From Termitidicoccus mucosus (lineage in GTDB: Bacteria; Verrucomicrobiota; Verrucomicrobiia; Opitutales; Opitutaceae), in NCBI RefSeq assembly GCF_038725785.1, contig NZ_CP109796.1:6944501-7008500 (forward strand): a DNA stretch of 64,000 nt, read 5' to 3'. The translations under genes were made by a program, and so were the position numbers. The notes below the pieces were generated by a model. It did not search any database. It worked only from the letters and a program-made list of their open reading frames with translations, and was not told where the DNA came from. The first letter of the stretch is position 1; every line of letters starts with the position of its first letter. This document shows positions 23,136-32,700 of the stretch, piece after piece.

Positions 23136-24260
23136 ATGTCCCTCGGCAAACTAATCTTTGCCGCGATTTGCGGCGTTCTTCTCCCGCTCGGCGCCGGGTT
23201 GCGCGCCGATGTGCTGAAATTCAACGATGGGGACCAGGTGAAAGGCACTTTTATAAAGAAGGAGGGCGGGCAGATTGTGTTTCGCTCGGAGCGATTCGGC
23301 GACTTGAGGGTGCGCGAGTCCGACGCGACCGTCGAGCTCACCGCGCCGCCCGCGCCGCTCGTCACCGAGACGGAAATCGCGCTTGATACTGGAGGAAAGC
23401 TCAAGAAGCCCCCCGGGGAAAAACCCGAGCCGAGATCTTCCGCAGCCCCGCCGAAACCGGTGGTTCCTGCGGTCGCCGCGACCGGCGAAAAAACCGCCCC
23501 GCCCGCGCTGGGGACGCCGCCCGCCGCTCCGCCGGTGAAACCCGCCGCCGCGAAACCGAAACCGCCGGCCGTCACCATCGTGCGTCTGGGCAAGGGGTTC
23601 ATCAAATGGTGGGGCGGCTGGCACGGGCGCATTGCGTTTTCGGCGAACGTCATCCGGGACACCGCGGATCGCAGCCTCTACACGGCCGAGGCACGCGTGA
23701 AACGCACATGGAAATACGACGAGGTGCAGATCGAGCCGCGTTATGAGTTTCGTCGGGACAACGACGTGACCGCCGTGGACATTTTCAAAGCGTCCGGCTA
23801 CTGGCGGCATTCTTTCGGGGAAAACTGGTTCGGCGAATACCGCCCCTACTTCGAGCGCGACCGCAAGAGCTCGAAGGCGACCCTGCTCCAGCAGCAGCTC
23901 GGCGTGGGCCGCCACCTCCTGAAGTCCAAGCGATACCGGCTCCATCTCGGCGTGGCGGAGAACATTTTCAACACCTGGCCGATGGATCACGCGCTGAAAG
24001 ACACCAGATATTCGGTGGAGTCGCTTTTCGGCGAGGCGAGCCTGCAACTGCCGTGGCGCGTCTCGATCACCGAGCGGGGGGCGTGGTATTTCATCCTGGA
24101 CGACGCTTATGCCTCCGGGTGGCAGAACGAATTGGAACTGACGAAAAAGATCACCGAGGTGCTGACCCTCACCTTGCGCCACGAGGTGCGTTACCACAAT
24201 CCCGACCCGCGCGTGTCCGACTACGAACGCACGAGGCTCCTTTTCGGGCTTAATTTCTAG
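23136..24260 (+). CDS. DUF481 outer-membrane protein (YdiY-like)
   Basis: The start chosen is the ATG at 23136, which gives a signal peptide (MSLGKLIFAAICGVLLPLGA); an upstream start at 23070 would spoil it. The product is 374 aa. After the signal comes a segment DVLKFNDGDQVKGTFIKKEG with an FRSERFGDLRV strand, typical of the domain preceding DUF481. A Pro/Ala/Lys-rich linker (about residues 95-150) follows, then a DUF481 beta-barrel of alternating strands ending RTRLLFGLNF, an aromatic C-terminus as in outer-membrane proteins. DUF481 proteins are outer-membrane proteins, some induced by salt; the role here is unknown. It stands alone on the plus strand. Confidence 0.8.
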   Translation: MSLGKLIFAAICGVLLPLGAGLRADVLKFNDGDQVKGTFIKKEGGQIVFRSERFGDLRVRESDATVELTAPPAPLVTETEIALDTGGKLKKPPGEKPEPRSSAAPPKPVVPAVAATGEKTAPPALGTPPAAPPVKPAAAKPKPPAVTIVRLGKGFIKWWGGWHGRIAFSANVIRDTADRSLYTAEARVKRTWKYDEVQIEPRYEFRRDNDVTAVDIFKASGYWRHSFGENWFGEYRPYFERDRKSSKATLLQQQLGVGRHLLKSKRYRLHLGVAENIFNTWPMDHALKDTRYSVESLFGEASLQLPWRVSITERGAWYFILDDAYASGWQNELELTKKITEVLTLTLRHEVRYHNPDPRVSDYERTRLLFGLNF

Positions 24261-24362
24261 TTCTACTTTGAGATGCCGTGAGAACTCCCGGGTGCGGTAA
24301 GCCGGCTTGGGGGAGAGATTATCCTGACATAATTATCAGGTAATACCAATAGCCCTTAATAA

Positions 24363-25160
24363 TTGGACTTTAGTTTGGAACGCCAGCGTTTGCTCCGTCG
24401 AGCAGCCAGCCTTGGCCAATCAACGCGGCGACGCGGGCGCCGTCGGTGCGCCAGGGCCGAGTTGCTATGCAAGGCCGGACGCTACGAGCACACGGACAAG
24501 CGCGTGACCACCCGCGTCGGCCATTATGACCGGCAATATCACACCAAGGCGGGCGAGGTGACACTGCGCATGCCCAAGCTGCGGAAACTGCCGTTTGAGA
24601 CGGCACTCATAGAGCGTTACCGCCGGCGCGAAAGCAACGTGGAGGAAGCGCTGGTGGAGATGTATCTGGCCGGGGTGTCGGTGCGGCGGGTTGAGGACAT
24701 CACCGAGGCGTTGTGGAGCAGTCGCGTGAGTCCCTCGACGCTGAGTGAACTCAATCAAAAGATCGCGGTGCAGATCGATGCCTGGCGCGCCCGGCCGCTC
24801 GAGGGCGACCACGCCTATGTTTACCTCGACGGCATCTGGCTGAAACGCAGTTGGGGCGGGGAAGTCAAAAACGTGAGCATTCTGGTGACGGTGGGCGTGA
24901 ACGCTGAGGGCTGCCGCGAGGTGCTCGCGGCGGAGGAAGGCACCAAGGAGGACAAGGCCTCATGGCAAAACTTCCTGCGCCGGCTCAAAGAACGTGGGCT
25001 CAAAAACGTGAAACTGTTCATCTCCGACAAGTGCCTGGGTCTGGTGGAAAGCCTCGCGGAGTTTTATCCCAACGTCGGCTACCAGCGCTGCGCGGTGCAT
25101 TTTTACCGCAACGTCTGGAGCCTGATGCCCGCAGGCAAAGTGCGGGAAGTCTCGGCGATG
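24363..25160 (+). pseudogene. IS256-family (mutator-type) transposase, both ends damaged
   Basis: This reads VTTRVGHYDRQYHTKAGEVT, then VEEALVEMYLAGVSVRRVED, then HAYVYLDGIWLKRSW (first catalytic Asp), then VKLFISDKCLGLVESLAEFY (second Asp) and YQRCAVHFYRNVWSLMPAGK. The third catalytic residue (Glu) and the rest are missing: at 25160 the sequence switches to a Clp ATPase tail in another frame. The N-terminal 50 or so residues are also replaced by an unrelated arginine-rich stretch. No terminal inverted repeats are seen at either end, so it is a fragment and not an intact insertion. Confidence 0.8.
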
Positions 25161-25401
25161 CTCGGAGAAGGTGGTGTTCGCACGGTTGCCTTATGCGGTG
25201 CAGCGGGAGATTTGCGAGAGTATGATCGCGGGCGAACTGGCGCGGTTGCGAAAGCTGGGGCACGAGATCACGATTACTCTCGACGACGTGGAAATAATTT
25301 TACGGGCGGGTTTTCACAATACGCTCGGCGCTCGCCCCATGCGCGGGGCCGTCGAGCGGTTCTTGCAGGACAGGGTGGCGGCAAATTTGCTTGGTGTTTG
25401 A
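25161..25401 (+). pseudogene. C-terminal fragment of a ClpA/ClpB-type AAA+ ATPase
   Basis: This reads EKVVFARLPYAVQREICESM, then LARLRKLGHEITITLDDVEI, then GARPMRGAVERFLQDRVAAN and a stop. It is the D2 small domain of Clp/Hsp100 unfoldases, including the conserved GARP-R-ER segment. Only about 80 residues remain, and no upstream AAA+ part is present in the window. The join with the transposase suggests a deletion that removed the body of a clp gene. It is not expected to function. Confidence 0.65.
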
Positions 25402-25554
25402 TCCCCTGCGCCATTCCATGATTACCGACAGCCTGTTTGCATTCTCTGTCGGGCCGGCTTATTCAGCACTTTTTGCTCGCTGGTAGGGCGGCCTTAATTA
25501 GATTGCATGCCTGAGGAGAGACAGAAATGCGGACTCTCAAAAATATATAAAACC
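25402..25554. other. Short spacer upstream of the thioredoxin gene
   Basis: No gene. AGGAGAGACAG near 25512 would serve a 7-codon frame or the longer start of the next gene. Confidence 0.3.
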
Positions 25555-26064
25555 ATGCCGACATTTCAAATGACCGCATCGAAGCCCGTTATCCTGCTGG
25601 GGATTTTTGGGAGTGTCGTGATATTAGGATTATTTCTTGCGTTGTTTTTGGGCAGGACAGGGGATTTTGACGAGGAAGGCTTGATGGTTGAGCGGGGGGC
25701 AAAGGAAGCCGAGGCTGCGCATATCGCCCACGGGGAGGCGATCAATATTGAGGATTATGTGGCATCCGGGCGTGTCACCATCTTTGATTTCACCAGTCCT
25801 TATTGTCCGCCGTGCCGTTATATCGGCCCCCATCTGGACTCACTGCACAGGGATGATGATGGCGTCGTGGTGGTGAAGGTTGAAATAAATCGTCCGGGTG
25901 TTCACGGAATTGATTTCAGTTCGCCGGTGGCGCAGAAATACAAATTGCCGCACGTCCCCTATTTTATTGTTTATCCCCCGAACGGTGGCAAACCCCTGCA
26001 CGGCGACAAGGCGCGGAAGTTTGTCGAAAAAAGGCTTTCACCGTATTTCAACATAACAGAATAA
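25555..26064 (+). CDS. Membrane-anchored thioredoxin-like protein
   Basis: The chosen start gives MPTFQMTASKPVILLGIFGS, with a single N-terminal membrane helix (VILLGIFGSVVILGLFLALF); starts at 25507 and 25570 are alternatives. The product is about 169 aa. The thioredoxin-fold domain begins near residue 75: VTIFDFTSPYCPPCRYIGPH carries the redox pair CPPC, and the cis-proline loop is VPYFIVYPPNGGKP. So it should face the periplasm as a disulfide oxidoreductase, perhaps for cytochrome maturation or envelope-protein folding. The pair CPPC instead of CGPC is seen in some such proteins. It is alone on the plus strand, next to the SIR2-HD gene in a convergent arrangement. Confidence 0.75.
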   Translation: MPTFQMTASKPVILLGIFGSVVILGLFLALFLGRTGDFDEEGLMVERGAKEAEAAHIAHGEAINIEDYVASGRVTIFDFTSPYCPPCRYIGPHLDSLHRDDDGVVVVKVEINRPGVHGIDFSSPVAQKYKLPHVPYFIVYPPNGGKPLHGDKARKFVEKRLSPYFNITE

Positions 26065-26290
26065 CGCCTCAAAAATGATGGCGGAAAAAACAAGCATGTG
26101 CTTGTCAAAGTGGTCGCAAATACGACCAAGGCGCGGCAGTTTGGCGACAAAACACGATGACAGTGCGGCAAGGCCCGCAATTATCGTAAAAACGCTACGG
26201 CGACAAACTGGCAATTTTTCGGATGTCAATTCAGCACGTAACAGATGAGTCGCAGTTGCAGCCTCTTGCGATTTACATTCGAGCATCACT
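26065..26290. other. Spacer between convergent genes
   Basis: No gene. AAGGCGCGGCAGTTTGGCGA at 26128-26147 resembles AAGGCGCGGAAGTTTGTCGA in the end of the thioredoxin gene, so part may be a decayed duplication of it. No clear terminator is visible. Confidence 0.3.
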
Positions 26291-28654
26291 TCAACGATGC
26301 CATGGAGCAGGTGGGCGGAATATCATGATTCTGGCAGATATGCACCCCATGTTCGAAGATTGAATACGGTCCGTCAAAAGTCCTCCTTCCTCATTATTGG
26401 ATAACTCCGTTGTTGATACGAAATTTACCTCGACCTTTTTAGAAGGCAATCTTGCCACGAGCAGGCCATCCTTTTTAATTTCACTATAATGCTCCTGATA
26501 CTTTTCTATAATTTCCGCATCGCTAATTAATTCCATCTTCCGGGCCTCATCGTCACTAATTTTAATTTCATATACCAATCGATAAAGGTGTCGATACTTT
26601 ACCAGATACGCCAATTCCGAGACCTTGGGGTGCTCAAATTCCTCCAATGTCGCGATCAACTCGACATCGGTCAGCGGTTTTATATCAGAGAACTTAAGTT
26701 TTCCGGAATTTACCATTTCAACCACCGCCTCTGCGATCATTGATCGCGCTGAGATATTTTGCCAACAATAATAAACATCATCATATAACTTCAAATAAAG
26801 ATATGCAAATGATTCCATGTAGTTCTCAACGGTTTTGTCATAAGCCAGCACGCTCTCCCCGTTTTTGCGAAAAAATCTGACTCCTTGCAGTATACGGTTA
26901 TAATTAGTTATTAAATTCTCAAAGTGCCTCTTGATGATACTATCGGTCCTATCACTGGATCCTCTGATCAGCAACGTGGACGCCGCGTCTCGCAAAACAA
27001 AATCAAGGCGGTCTATATCGCAACCCGAATTATTTATTATAGAGTGAAGACTATGCCGTGATTGCTTTTTTTCAGATCGCCCCAATATTGAAATGACATC
27101 ATCCCTGGCGATCTTCAAATTGCTGAGAGCCTTATCCAAATCAGCAAATGAGTCCTCTGCAAATATCTGCTCGAATATCTTTGTGGTGTCCGCCTCATGT
27201 CCCTTGGCGTCCTTGAGCTTATATCTAACCAGATCCATGGTATGCCCCAGCGGGCCGTGGCCTATGTCGTGAATTAAGGCGGCGGTCAAAAATGACAAAT
27301 GATCCGCATGGGCTATTTCCTTATATAATTTGTCAATGTTATTGCCCTTCCAGTAATTTATCAGGATGTCCGCCAAGTATGCCACGCCCAGCGAATGGCT
27401 GAACCGATCATGCGTTGCTCCATGGTATTTTAAATTAACGAACGACAACTGCTTTATCTGCCGAAGCCGCTGCACTTCGCCGGTATCTATCAGTTTCAAT
27501 ATATCATTAGATATTTCCTTCGAAAAAAAGAATTTTCCATAAATCGGGTCGATAAATTCAGACTCAATCCCGGATTTCCCATCAGACTTTGGCATGTTTT
27601 CGCCGGGATCATATCCTGGTATATTTTGAGGGCCATCCCTTAAAATTCGCCGTTCCCTGGATGGCAATTGGATCAAAGATTCCTCCGAGTGAAGATGTCT
27701 TATGTATTTTCTGAGAAAATCCTCCGCTTTGCCTTTGATTATATGCGCATTGGCAAGTGATTTTATATTATGAATACGTTTTTCGTCAGGATTGGGATCG
27801 ATGACATATATTTTACCCTTTCCGCATCCCTTGTCTATGGACCGGACAAGCTCCTTGTCATTAAATGAATATCCAATAATAATTATCGTATCGGACTTTT
27901 CCAATGATTTTTGCAAATATTGGTATGGAAAAAATATTTGGTCGACATGCCCTTTGCTTTTTTTATCAAAATAATAAACAATTTGCCTTATTATCTCAAA
28001 CGGATTGTCTTCCAACGGCTTTAAAATACCATGAAGGTAGTGCAACATATCATGAATGTTTTCTTTGGATCCGGCCACAATGGACCACGGACGGACCAAC
28101 GAGCCATGAAGCATTTGGATCACCGATTTGATGGGTTTGTCGCAAGTGTCAAAATAATGAAAATCCTGGGCCAGATCCGCTATATTGTAGTCAATAGTCT
28201 TTCGTTTGTTTAAACTTGTGGCAACATTTTCAAACGCTTTGGAAAATTGCAGGTCAAAATTAGTCGTTGCGATTCCACCAATTGATATATTTGGTGTGAA
28301 AAACCACCGTGCCAGCATGTGATAAGATGGTGGTATCGGTTTTTCTGAACTGAATTCCAAGTAGAGCCGCTCCGCATGATTCCGAAGATTTGTGACACTC
28401 TTTATTAGCATCTGCCATACTTGATCCGACGATGGTTTCTCTATTTCGAATTCTTTTTCAAATTTCTGAATACATTCATCGATTTCTATATTCCCATAGT
28501 GGGCAACTAATAACTTATCGCGCAATGCCTGCGCCAAGGGAAGACGCAAATTCTCGGTATAAGAATCAGATTGGGCAGCGCCTGCACCTACCAGAATGAA
28601 TGTTTTTGTGCTGAGTGCGTCAGCTGATGTCAATTGCTGTATTGCGTTATCCAT
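26291..28654 (-). CDS. SIR2-like / HD phosphohydrolase fusion protein (candidate anti-phage effector)
   Basis: The start is the ATG at 28654; an earlier TTG adds only 14 residues. The product is 787 aa with two enzyme modules. Residues about 15-320 are SIR2-like: the nucleotide-binding TFILVGAGAAQ, TTNFD (130-134) with the Asn used by defence NADases, HGSL (His 183), GYSFND (261-266) and YVIDPNP. Residues about 365-600 are an HD domain of the dGTPase/SAMHD1 type: IDPIYGKFFF, TGEVQRLRQIKQLSF, THDRFSHSLGV (His 420), LIHDIGHGPLGHTMD (His-Asp 462-463) and DIDRLD (Asp 551). SIR2 domains in defence systems deplete NAD+; dGTPase-like HD enzymes remove dNTPs. I infer an effector that does one or both. 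The gene stands alone and is AT-rich, with codon use unlike its neighbours, suggesting recent transfer. A 25-residue tail (after NNEEGGLL) has no match. Confidence 0.85.
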   Translation of the reverse strand: MDNAIQQLTSADALSTKTFILVGAGAAQSDSYTENLRLPLAQALRDKLLVAHYGNIEIDECIQKFEKEFEIEKPSSDQVWQMLIKSVTNLRNHAERLYLEFSSEKPIPPSYHMLARWFFTPNISIGGIATTNFDLQFSKAFENVATSLNKRKTIDYNIADLAQDFHYFDTCDKPIKSVIQMLHGSLVRPWSIVAGSKENIHDMLHYLHGILKPLEDNPFEIIRQIVYYFDKKSKGHVDQIFFPYQYLQKSLEKSDTIIIIGYSFNDKELVRSIDKGCGKGKIYVIDPNPDEKRIHNIKSLANAHIIKGKAEDFLRKYIRHLHSEESLIQLPSRERRILRDGPQNIPGYDPGENMPKSDGKSGIESEFIDPIYGKFFFSKEISNDILKLIDTGEVQRLRQIKQLSFVNLKYHGATHDRFSHSLGVAYLADILINYWKGNNIDKLYKEIAHADHLSFLTAALIHDIGHGPLGHTMDLVRYKLKDAKGHEADTTKIFEQIFAEDSFADLDKALSNLKIARDDVISILGRSEKKQSRHSLHSIINNSGCDIDRLDFVLRDAASTLLIRGSSDRTDSIIKRHFENLITNYNRILQGVRFFRKNGESVLAYDKTVENYMESFAYLYLKLYDDVYYCWQNISARSMIAEAVVEMVNSGKLKFSDIKPLTDVELIATLEEFEHPKVSELAYLVKYRHLYRLVYEIKISDDEARKMELISDAEIIEKYQEHYSEIKKDGLLVARLPSKKVEVNFVSTTELSNNEEGGLLTDRIQSSNMGCISARIMIFRPPAPWHR

Positions 28655-28709
28655 AATTTTATTATTTTGTTGATGTTTTGCATGAATTTCTGGCAATAGT
28701 TGCAGAGGG

Positions 28710-28995
28710 TTAAATGATATTATGCCGCAATTGAGAGCGTGATTTTGCTTGGAGTAATTTCGATGAATACCATTTCATTGGGCGCCGGGGATCAATAAAT
28801 GGGATTCCGTATTCGTTTTCGAACTCGGTGACCTCATCATCGGGACACAAGCCCACAAAAATATCGTCAGCCTCGAAATCCAACGATCCTTTGCTGACAT
28901 TTGGCTTCTCATGGCGGTGGGCGCGGTTGCACGCGGCAGGTTGCGGGCGGGCAAATTGCTTGACGGGGTGGAATGCGTGAGTGGAGTGACGGGCT
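28710..28995 (-). pseudogene. Orphan coding remnant
   Basis: A frame that opens only after a TGA and has no start codon reads FHPVKQFARPQP on to SKGSLDFEADDIFVGLCPDD, then EVTEFENEYGIPFID and a stop at 28710. The composition, and the charge pattern of the second half, look like real protein. It might be the 3' end of a displaced toxin tip or immunity gene, considering the RHS locus beside it. I recognise no family. Confidence 0.3.
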
Positions 28996-29112
28996 CATTT
29001 ACATAGCGTGGCGGTCGCATCCCTACCGCAGTTCGGATCGGATCACGCCCGATGAAAGAGGCGGGCGGCTTCCCTTCGGTTGACCCGGGACAAGTGGCAC
29101 GTGGAGGGCTAG

Positions 29113-29325
29113 TCATTGGGGTGTTTGGTCAGATGTAGGCGAGTTTTGACTTCGAAGTTCATAAGTAGAGGGGGTTGCAGCCGAGAAGCCGTCCAGCGCG
29201 TTTTTCTCATAAAAAGCACCGGGTTTGCCCAATGTTGGCATGGGCGCAAGCAACGTGCTTTGGTTGGCTCTGGATGGTTCACTCTTTGGTCCGTCAATTT
29301 GGTTCGCAATAAATAATTCATCCAT
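29113..29325 (-). CDS. Small ORF overlapping the immunity gene's stop
   Basis: This is a 70-aa frame beginning MDELFIANQIDGPKSEPSRA. Its ATG overlaps the upstream stop in ATGGATGA, an arrangement typical of translational coupling. The product is polar with no known domain. Part of it (SEPSRAN) lies in a stretch resembling an attC site, like the attC-encoded PEPTR tails in the integron, so it may be spurious. Confidence 0.35.
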   Translation of the reverse strand: MDELFIANQIDGPKSEPSRANQSTLLAPMPTLGKPGAFYEKNALDGFSAATPSTYELRSQNSPTSDQTPQ

Positions 29326-29707
29326 AATATCCCACTTTACTTCTTAGATTCTGCATAAATTCCTCCTCCTCTTCCATCGTGTCGAATATTGTTTTAGGCA
29401 ACTCAATATTTCGTTTCCCTGTGACTAAAACTATTGCCCCATCGTCAATATAATACGATTTTATTCTTGAGAAATCGATTTTCTCCACGCCTCCGTATGT
29501 GTATTTTATAATGATCCAATTACCCTCAAATGTTACTACAGCCCTTCCTGCAATGAGTGTAATAAGCGAAAGTAGCAATCCAATAGACATAAATGCACAT
29601 AATATGAATAGGAAATTATGCATATCGTGAATATGCAATATCAATCCTAGCGGCGATATGACAAGCAGCAGGAGCGATGATAATAAAATAGATGTATTTC
29701 TTGTCAT
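29318..29707 (-). CDS. Two-helix membrane protein, likely RHS immunity protein
   Basis: The product is 129 aa. Its ATG lies 6 bp after the stop of the giant RHS gene. Two close N-terminal helices (ILLSSLLLLVISPLGLILHI and FLFILCAFMSIGLLLSLITL) are followed by a cytoplasmic domain with strands WIIIKYTYGGVEKIDFSRIK and a helix DTMEEEEEFMQNLRSKVG, a layout like bacterial PH-like domain proteins. Genes directly behind an RHS toxin tip usually encode its immunity protein. That is inferred from position; a membrane immunity protein would fit a toxin acting on membranes. It is AT-rich like the RHS tip. Confidence 0.65.
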   Translation of the reverse strand: MTRNTSILLSSLLLLVISPLGLILHIHDMHNFLFILCAFMSIGLLLSLITLIAGRAVVTFEGNWIIIKYTYGGVEKIDFSRIKSYYIDDGAIVLVTGKRNIELPKTIFDTMEEEEEFMQNLRSKVGYYG

Positions 29708-29713
29708 TGCGAA

Positions 29714-32700
29714 CTATATATCGACGCTTGTTCCATATCTATATTCAAATCTTCTATTATACTTAATTCCTGGGATGTCATAGTTCAGCACACCCATGGC
29801 ATATGCATATGCGGTTCCGCGCCACGTTTTTCTTCGAAAGCTGTATGCAGCCCCTAAATATCCACCACCCTCAATGTATAAAAGATCTGTTCCAATCCTC
29901 AGAAGCCCGAGTTTAACTCCTAGATTAATGTTAACATCCCCCCGGCAATATGATCCACCTACCATATATTCTCCATTTCCACCAACGCTGCATTCGCAGC
30001 ATGTTATGCGTCCTGATACACCGACGGTGGGCTCCACTACGGTTTTTACAAATTCACCAATGATTGGGCCAATTACAGGAATCGGGAGTCTCCATTTGTG
30101 TTTATATTCGCCAAACACTCGAGCATATGCGGAAACGCTTACGCAATTATCCCCGTTTTTGTTTGTTGATACTGAACCGATTATGCCATATTTCAAACGG
30201 AAGGCGAATGGGCCAATCTTTACAGATTGATTATTCTCTTCCCGATACATGCCCTGATGCCTTATGTTATTAATAACATTTTCTATTTGTGAATTGAGCC
30301 AACTGGCTGCGCTCAATCCAATTGCATCTACTGCATTTATAGTGTTATTTGCTACGGATGCATAAAGATTTTCGCCACCTTCTTCCTCAATGGGATCCCT
30401 ATTGATCCAACGGCCAAGGACAGGGTCATAGAAGCGATAGCCGTAATAATACAAGCCTGAGGCGGCATCGAAGGGCTTGGTGCTGAAACGCCAAACATTA
30501 CTGCTAGCCCATGTGCCGGTGCTCACGGTGGTGTTGCCGAAGGGATCGTATTCGTAATGAGCCTGCGCAGTGCCGTTGGCGTCGAGCACTTCGCTTACGT
30601 TGCCGTTACCGTCGTAGGTGTAGTAGCGCATCTGGCTATTTTCACGGGTGGCGAGGAGGCCACCGACGCCGCCGGCGCCTTGCTCGGTGTTGCTGAGGTC
30701 TATTCCCCAGATGTGGGTGCGGGCCAGAATCACGGGCGAGTCGCCCGCGCCACCCGATCCTTCGTATTCGGCAATGACGTTCCATCCGTCGTAGAGATAG
30801 TGACGATCGGCGGTTTGCGTCCATGTCGCCAGCGGGTTGGCGCGGGTGAACTCCGTTCTGCGGACGCGGCGGCTGAGGCCGTCGTAGGCGTAGGCTACGC
30901 GAGTAGTTTCGGTCTCGACTGAAACGAGACGGTTTTCCTCGTCGTAGGCGAACGCGCGGCCCATGCCGTCGGAGGTCATGTTGCCGTTGGCATCGTGCGC
31001 GGGGCTGACGGGCGTCGCAAGCGACGCCCCTACGTGGGTGTATTGATTCAGATTATTGGCTGTGTAATGCGTGACAGCGGTCGCGTTGGCGGCGGGGTCT
31101 TCGGGGATGCCGGGATTTATCGTGCCGCCTTCGGTAGCCCATTCGCGGTTGCCGATGGCGTCAAAGCGGTAGGCGCGGTTGCGCGACGCAGTGTTCTTGT
31201 GCGCGGCGGATACTATTTCACCGGCAGTGTTATAGGCGTAGGTGTAGCCGCTGTTATAGGGGCCTTCCAAGCTGACAGCGGTGCGCTGGCCGAAGGCATC
31301 CACGGTGTAAACATGCCGGGAGAGCACGGCGTTGCCGCTAGTGCGCTTGTTTTCCTTTTGTTTGAGATAGCCGAGCACGGGATCGTAAGTGTTCGTGACA
31401 GTATGCACAGGCGAAAGAACCGAGACAAGCCGGCCCGTGCCCGGTTCGTAGGTGTAACGGAAGGTCGCGCCGGTGTTCGCGGTGATCTGCATGAGGCGGC
31501 CCGCGGTGTCGTAGGCGTGGTTGAGTGTCCAGGTATCGGCGGGATTCGCGGCATCGACAGACACAGCGGTGCGGCGGCCCAATGCGTCGTAGGCGCTGGT
31601 GAGCGTCCGGCCCAACCGGCCAACCTGTTCGGTGAGGGGCTGGCCGAGGAGATTGTGCGTCCACGTAGTCACACCGGTGGCGTCGGTCATGGTCAACTGA
31701 CGGCCCTGCTGATCGTAGGTGAAGCTCACGGGCGCGTCGTTTTCATACACGACGCCGGCCAGTTGCCCGGCGGGCGTGTGCGTGTAGGCGGTCGCGCGGC
31801 CCAGCGCGTCGGTGCGCGTGGCGAGGCGGCCCGCGGCGTCGTAGGTGTAGCTCCACTGGCTGCCGTCGGCGTAGGTCTTGGTCGCGAGCTGGCCGAGATC
31901 GTCGTAGGCCCAGCGGGTCTCGGAGTCACGCCCGTCGCGCATCAGGATCATGCGGCCAAGGGCGTCGTGGGCGTAGGTGATCGGGTAGGTGTCGGCTCCC
32001 TGCTGCGAGACCATCCGCCCGGCGTGGTCGTAAACGTAGGTGGTCACACGGGCAGGGACGCTGCTGTCGCGCGGGTCGTCGCGGGTCACTTTCACGAGCT
32101 GGCCCCAGGCATCGTAGTCGCGGAGGGCGCGGGTATGGGCGACACCGGAGCTGTCAACGATGGTTTCCTCCACCACGCGGCCCGGCGCGTCGTAAACCAT
32201 GCGCGTTTCCATGTCGGCCTGCGTGGCGGTGAGCACGCGGCCAAGGCCGTCGTGGGTATACAGGGTTTGCACGCCCGCGCGGTCAGCGCTGGCGACAAGC
32301 AGGGAGGGGAGCACGGCGGAATACGTCCGCGTCTCGCTCGACGACGGGAGGCCGCCGACGCCGGGATGGGTGATTTGCACGGGCTGGTCGCCGGCGCCGT
32401 AGGCGGTCGCAATCGTCGCGCCCGTGGGCAGCGTGACGGCGGTCTGCCGGCCAAACACATCGTAATCGTAGCTCTCCACGGCATCCCCGCCCGCCGAGGG
32501 GCGCGCCACGCTGGCGAGGCCGCCGTGCCATTCGTAGGCGCGAAGCTCCAGCAACTGCGCGGGGATTTCCCACCAGTTGGCCGGATGGGACGCGGCGGTG
32601 ACGGAGACGTGCGTGGCGCGGCCCAGCGCGTCGTAGCGCGTGCGCTGCGTGTGGCCGAGCGCGTCGGCCTCGGCCACGACGCGGCCAAGCAGATCATAGG

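Noticed and set aside
28775-29116. 113-codon minus frame
   Set aside because: A different minus frame over part of the same DNA looks more protein-like (DFEADDIFVGL), and this one is Pro/Ser/Arg-rich without structure.
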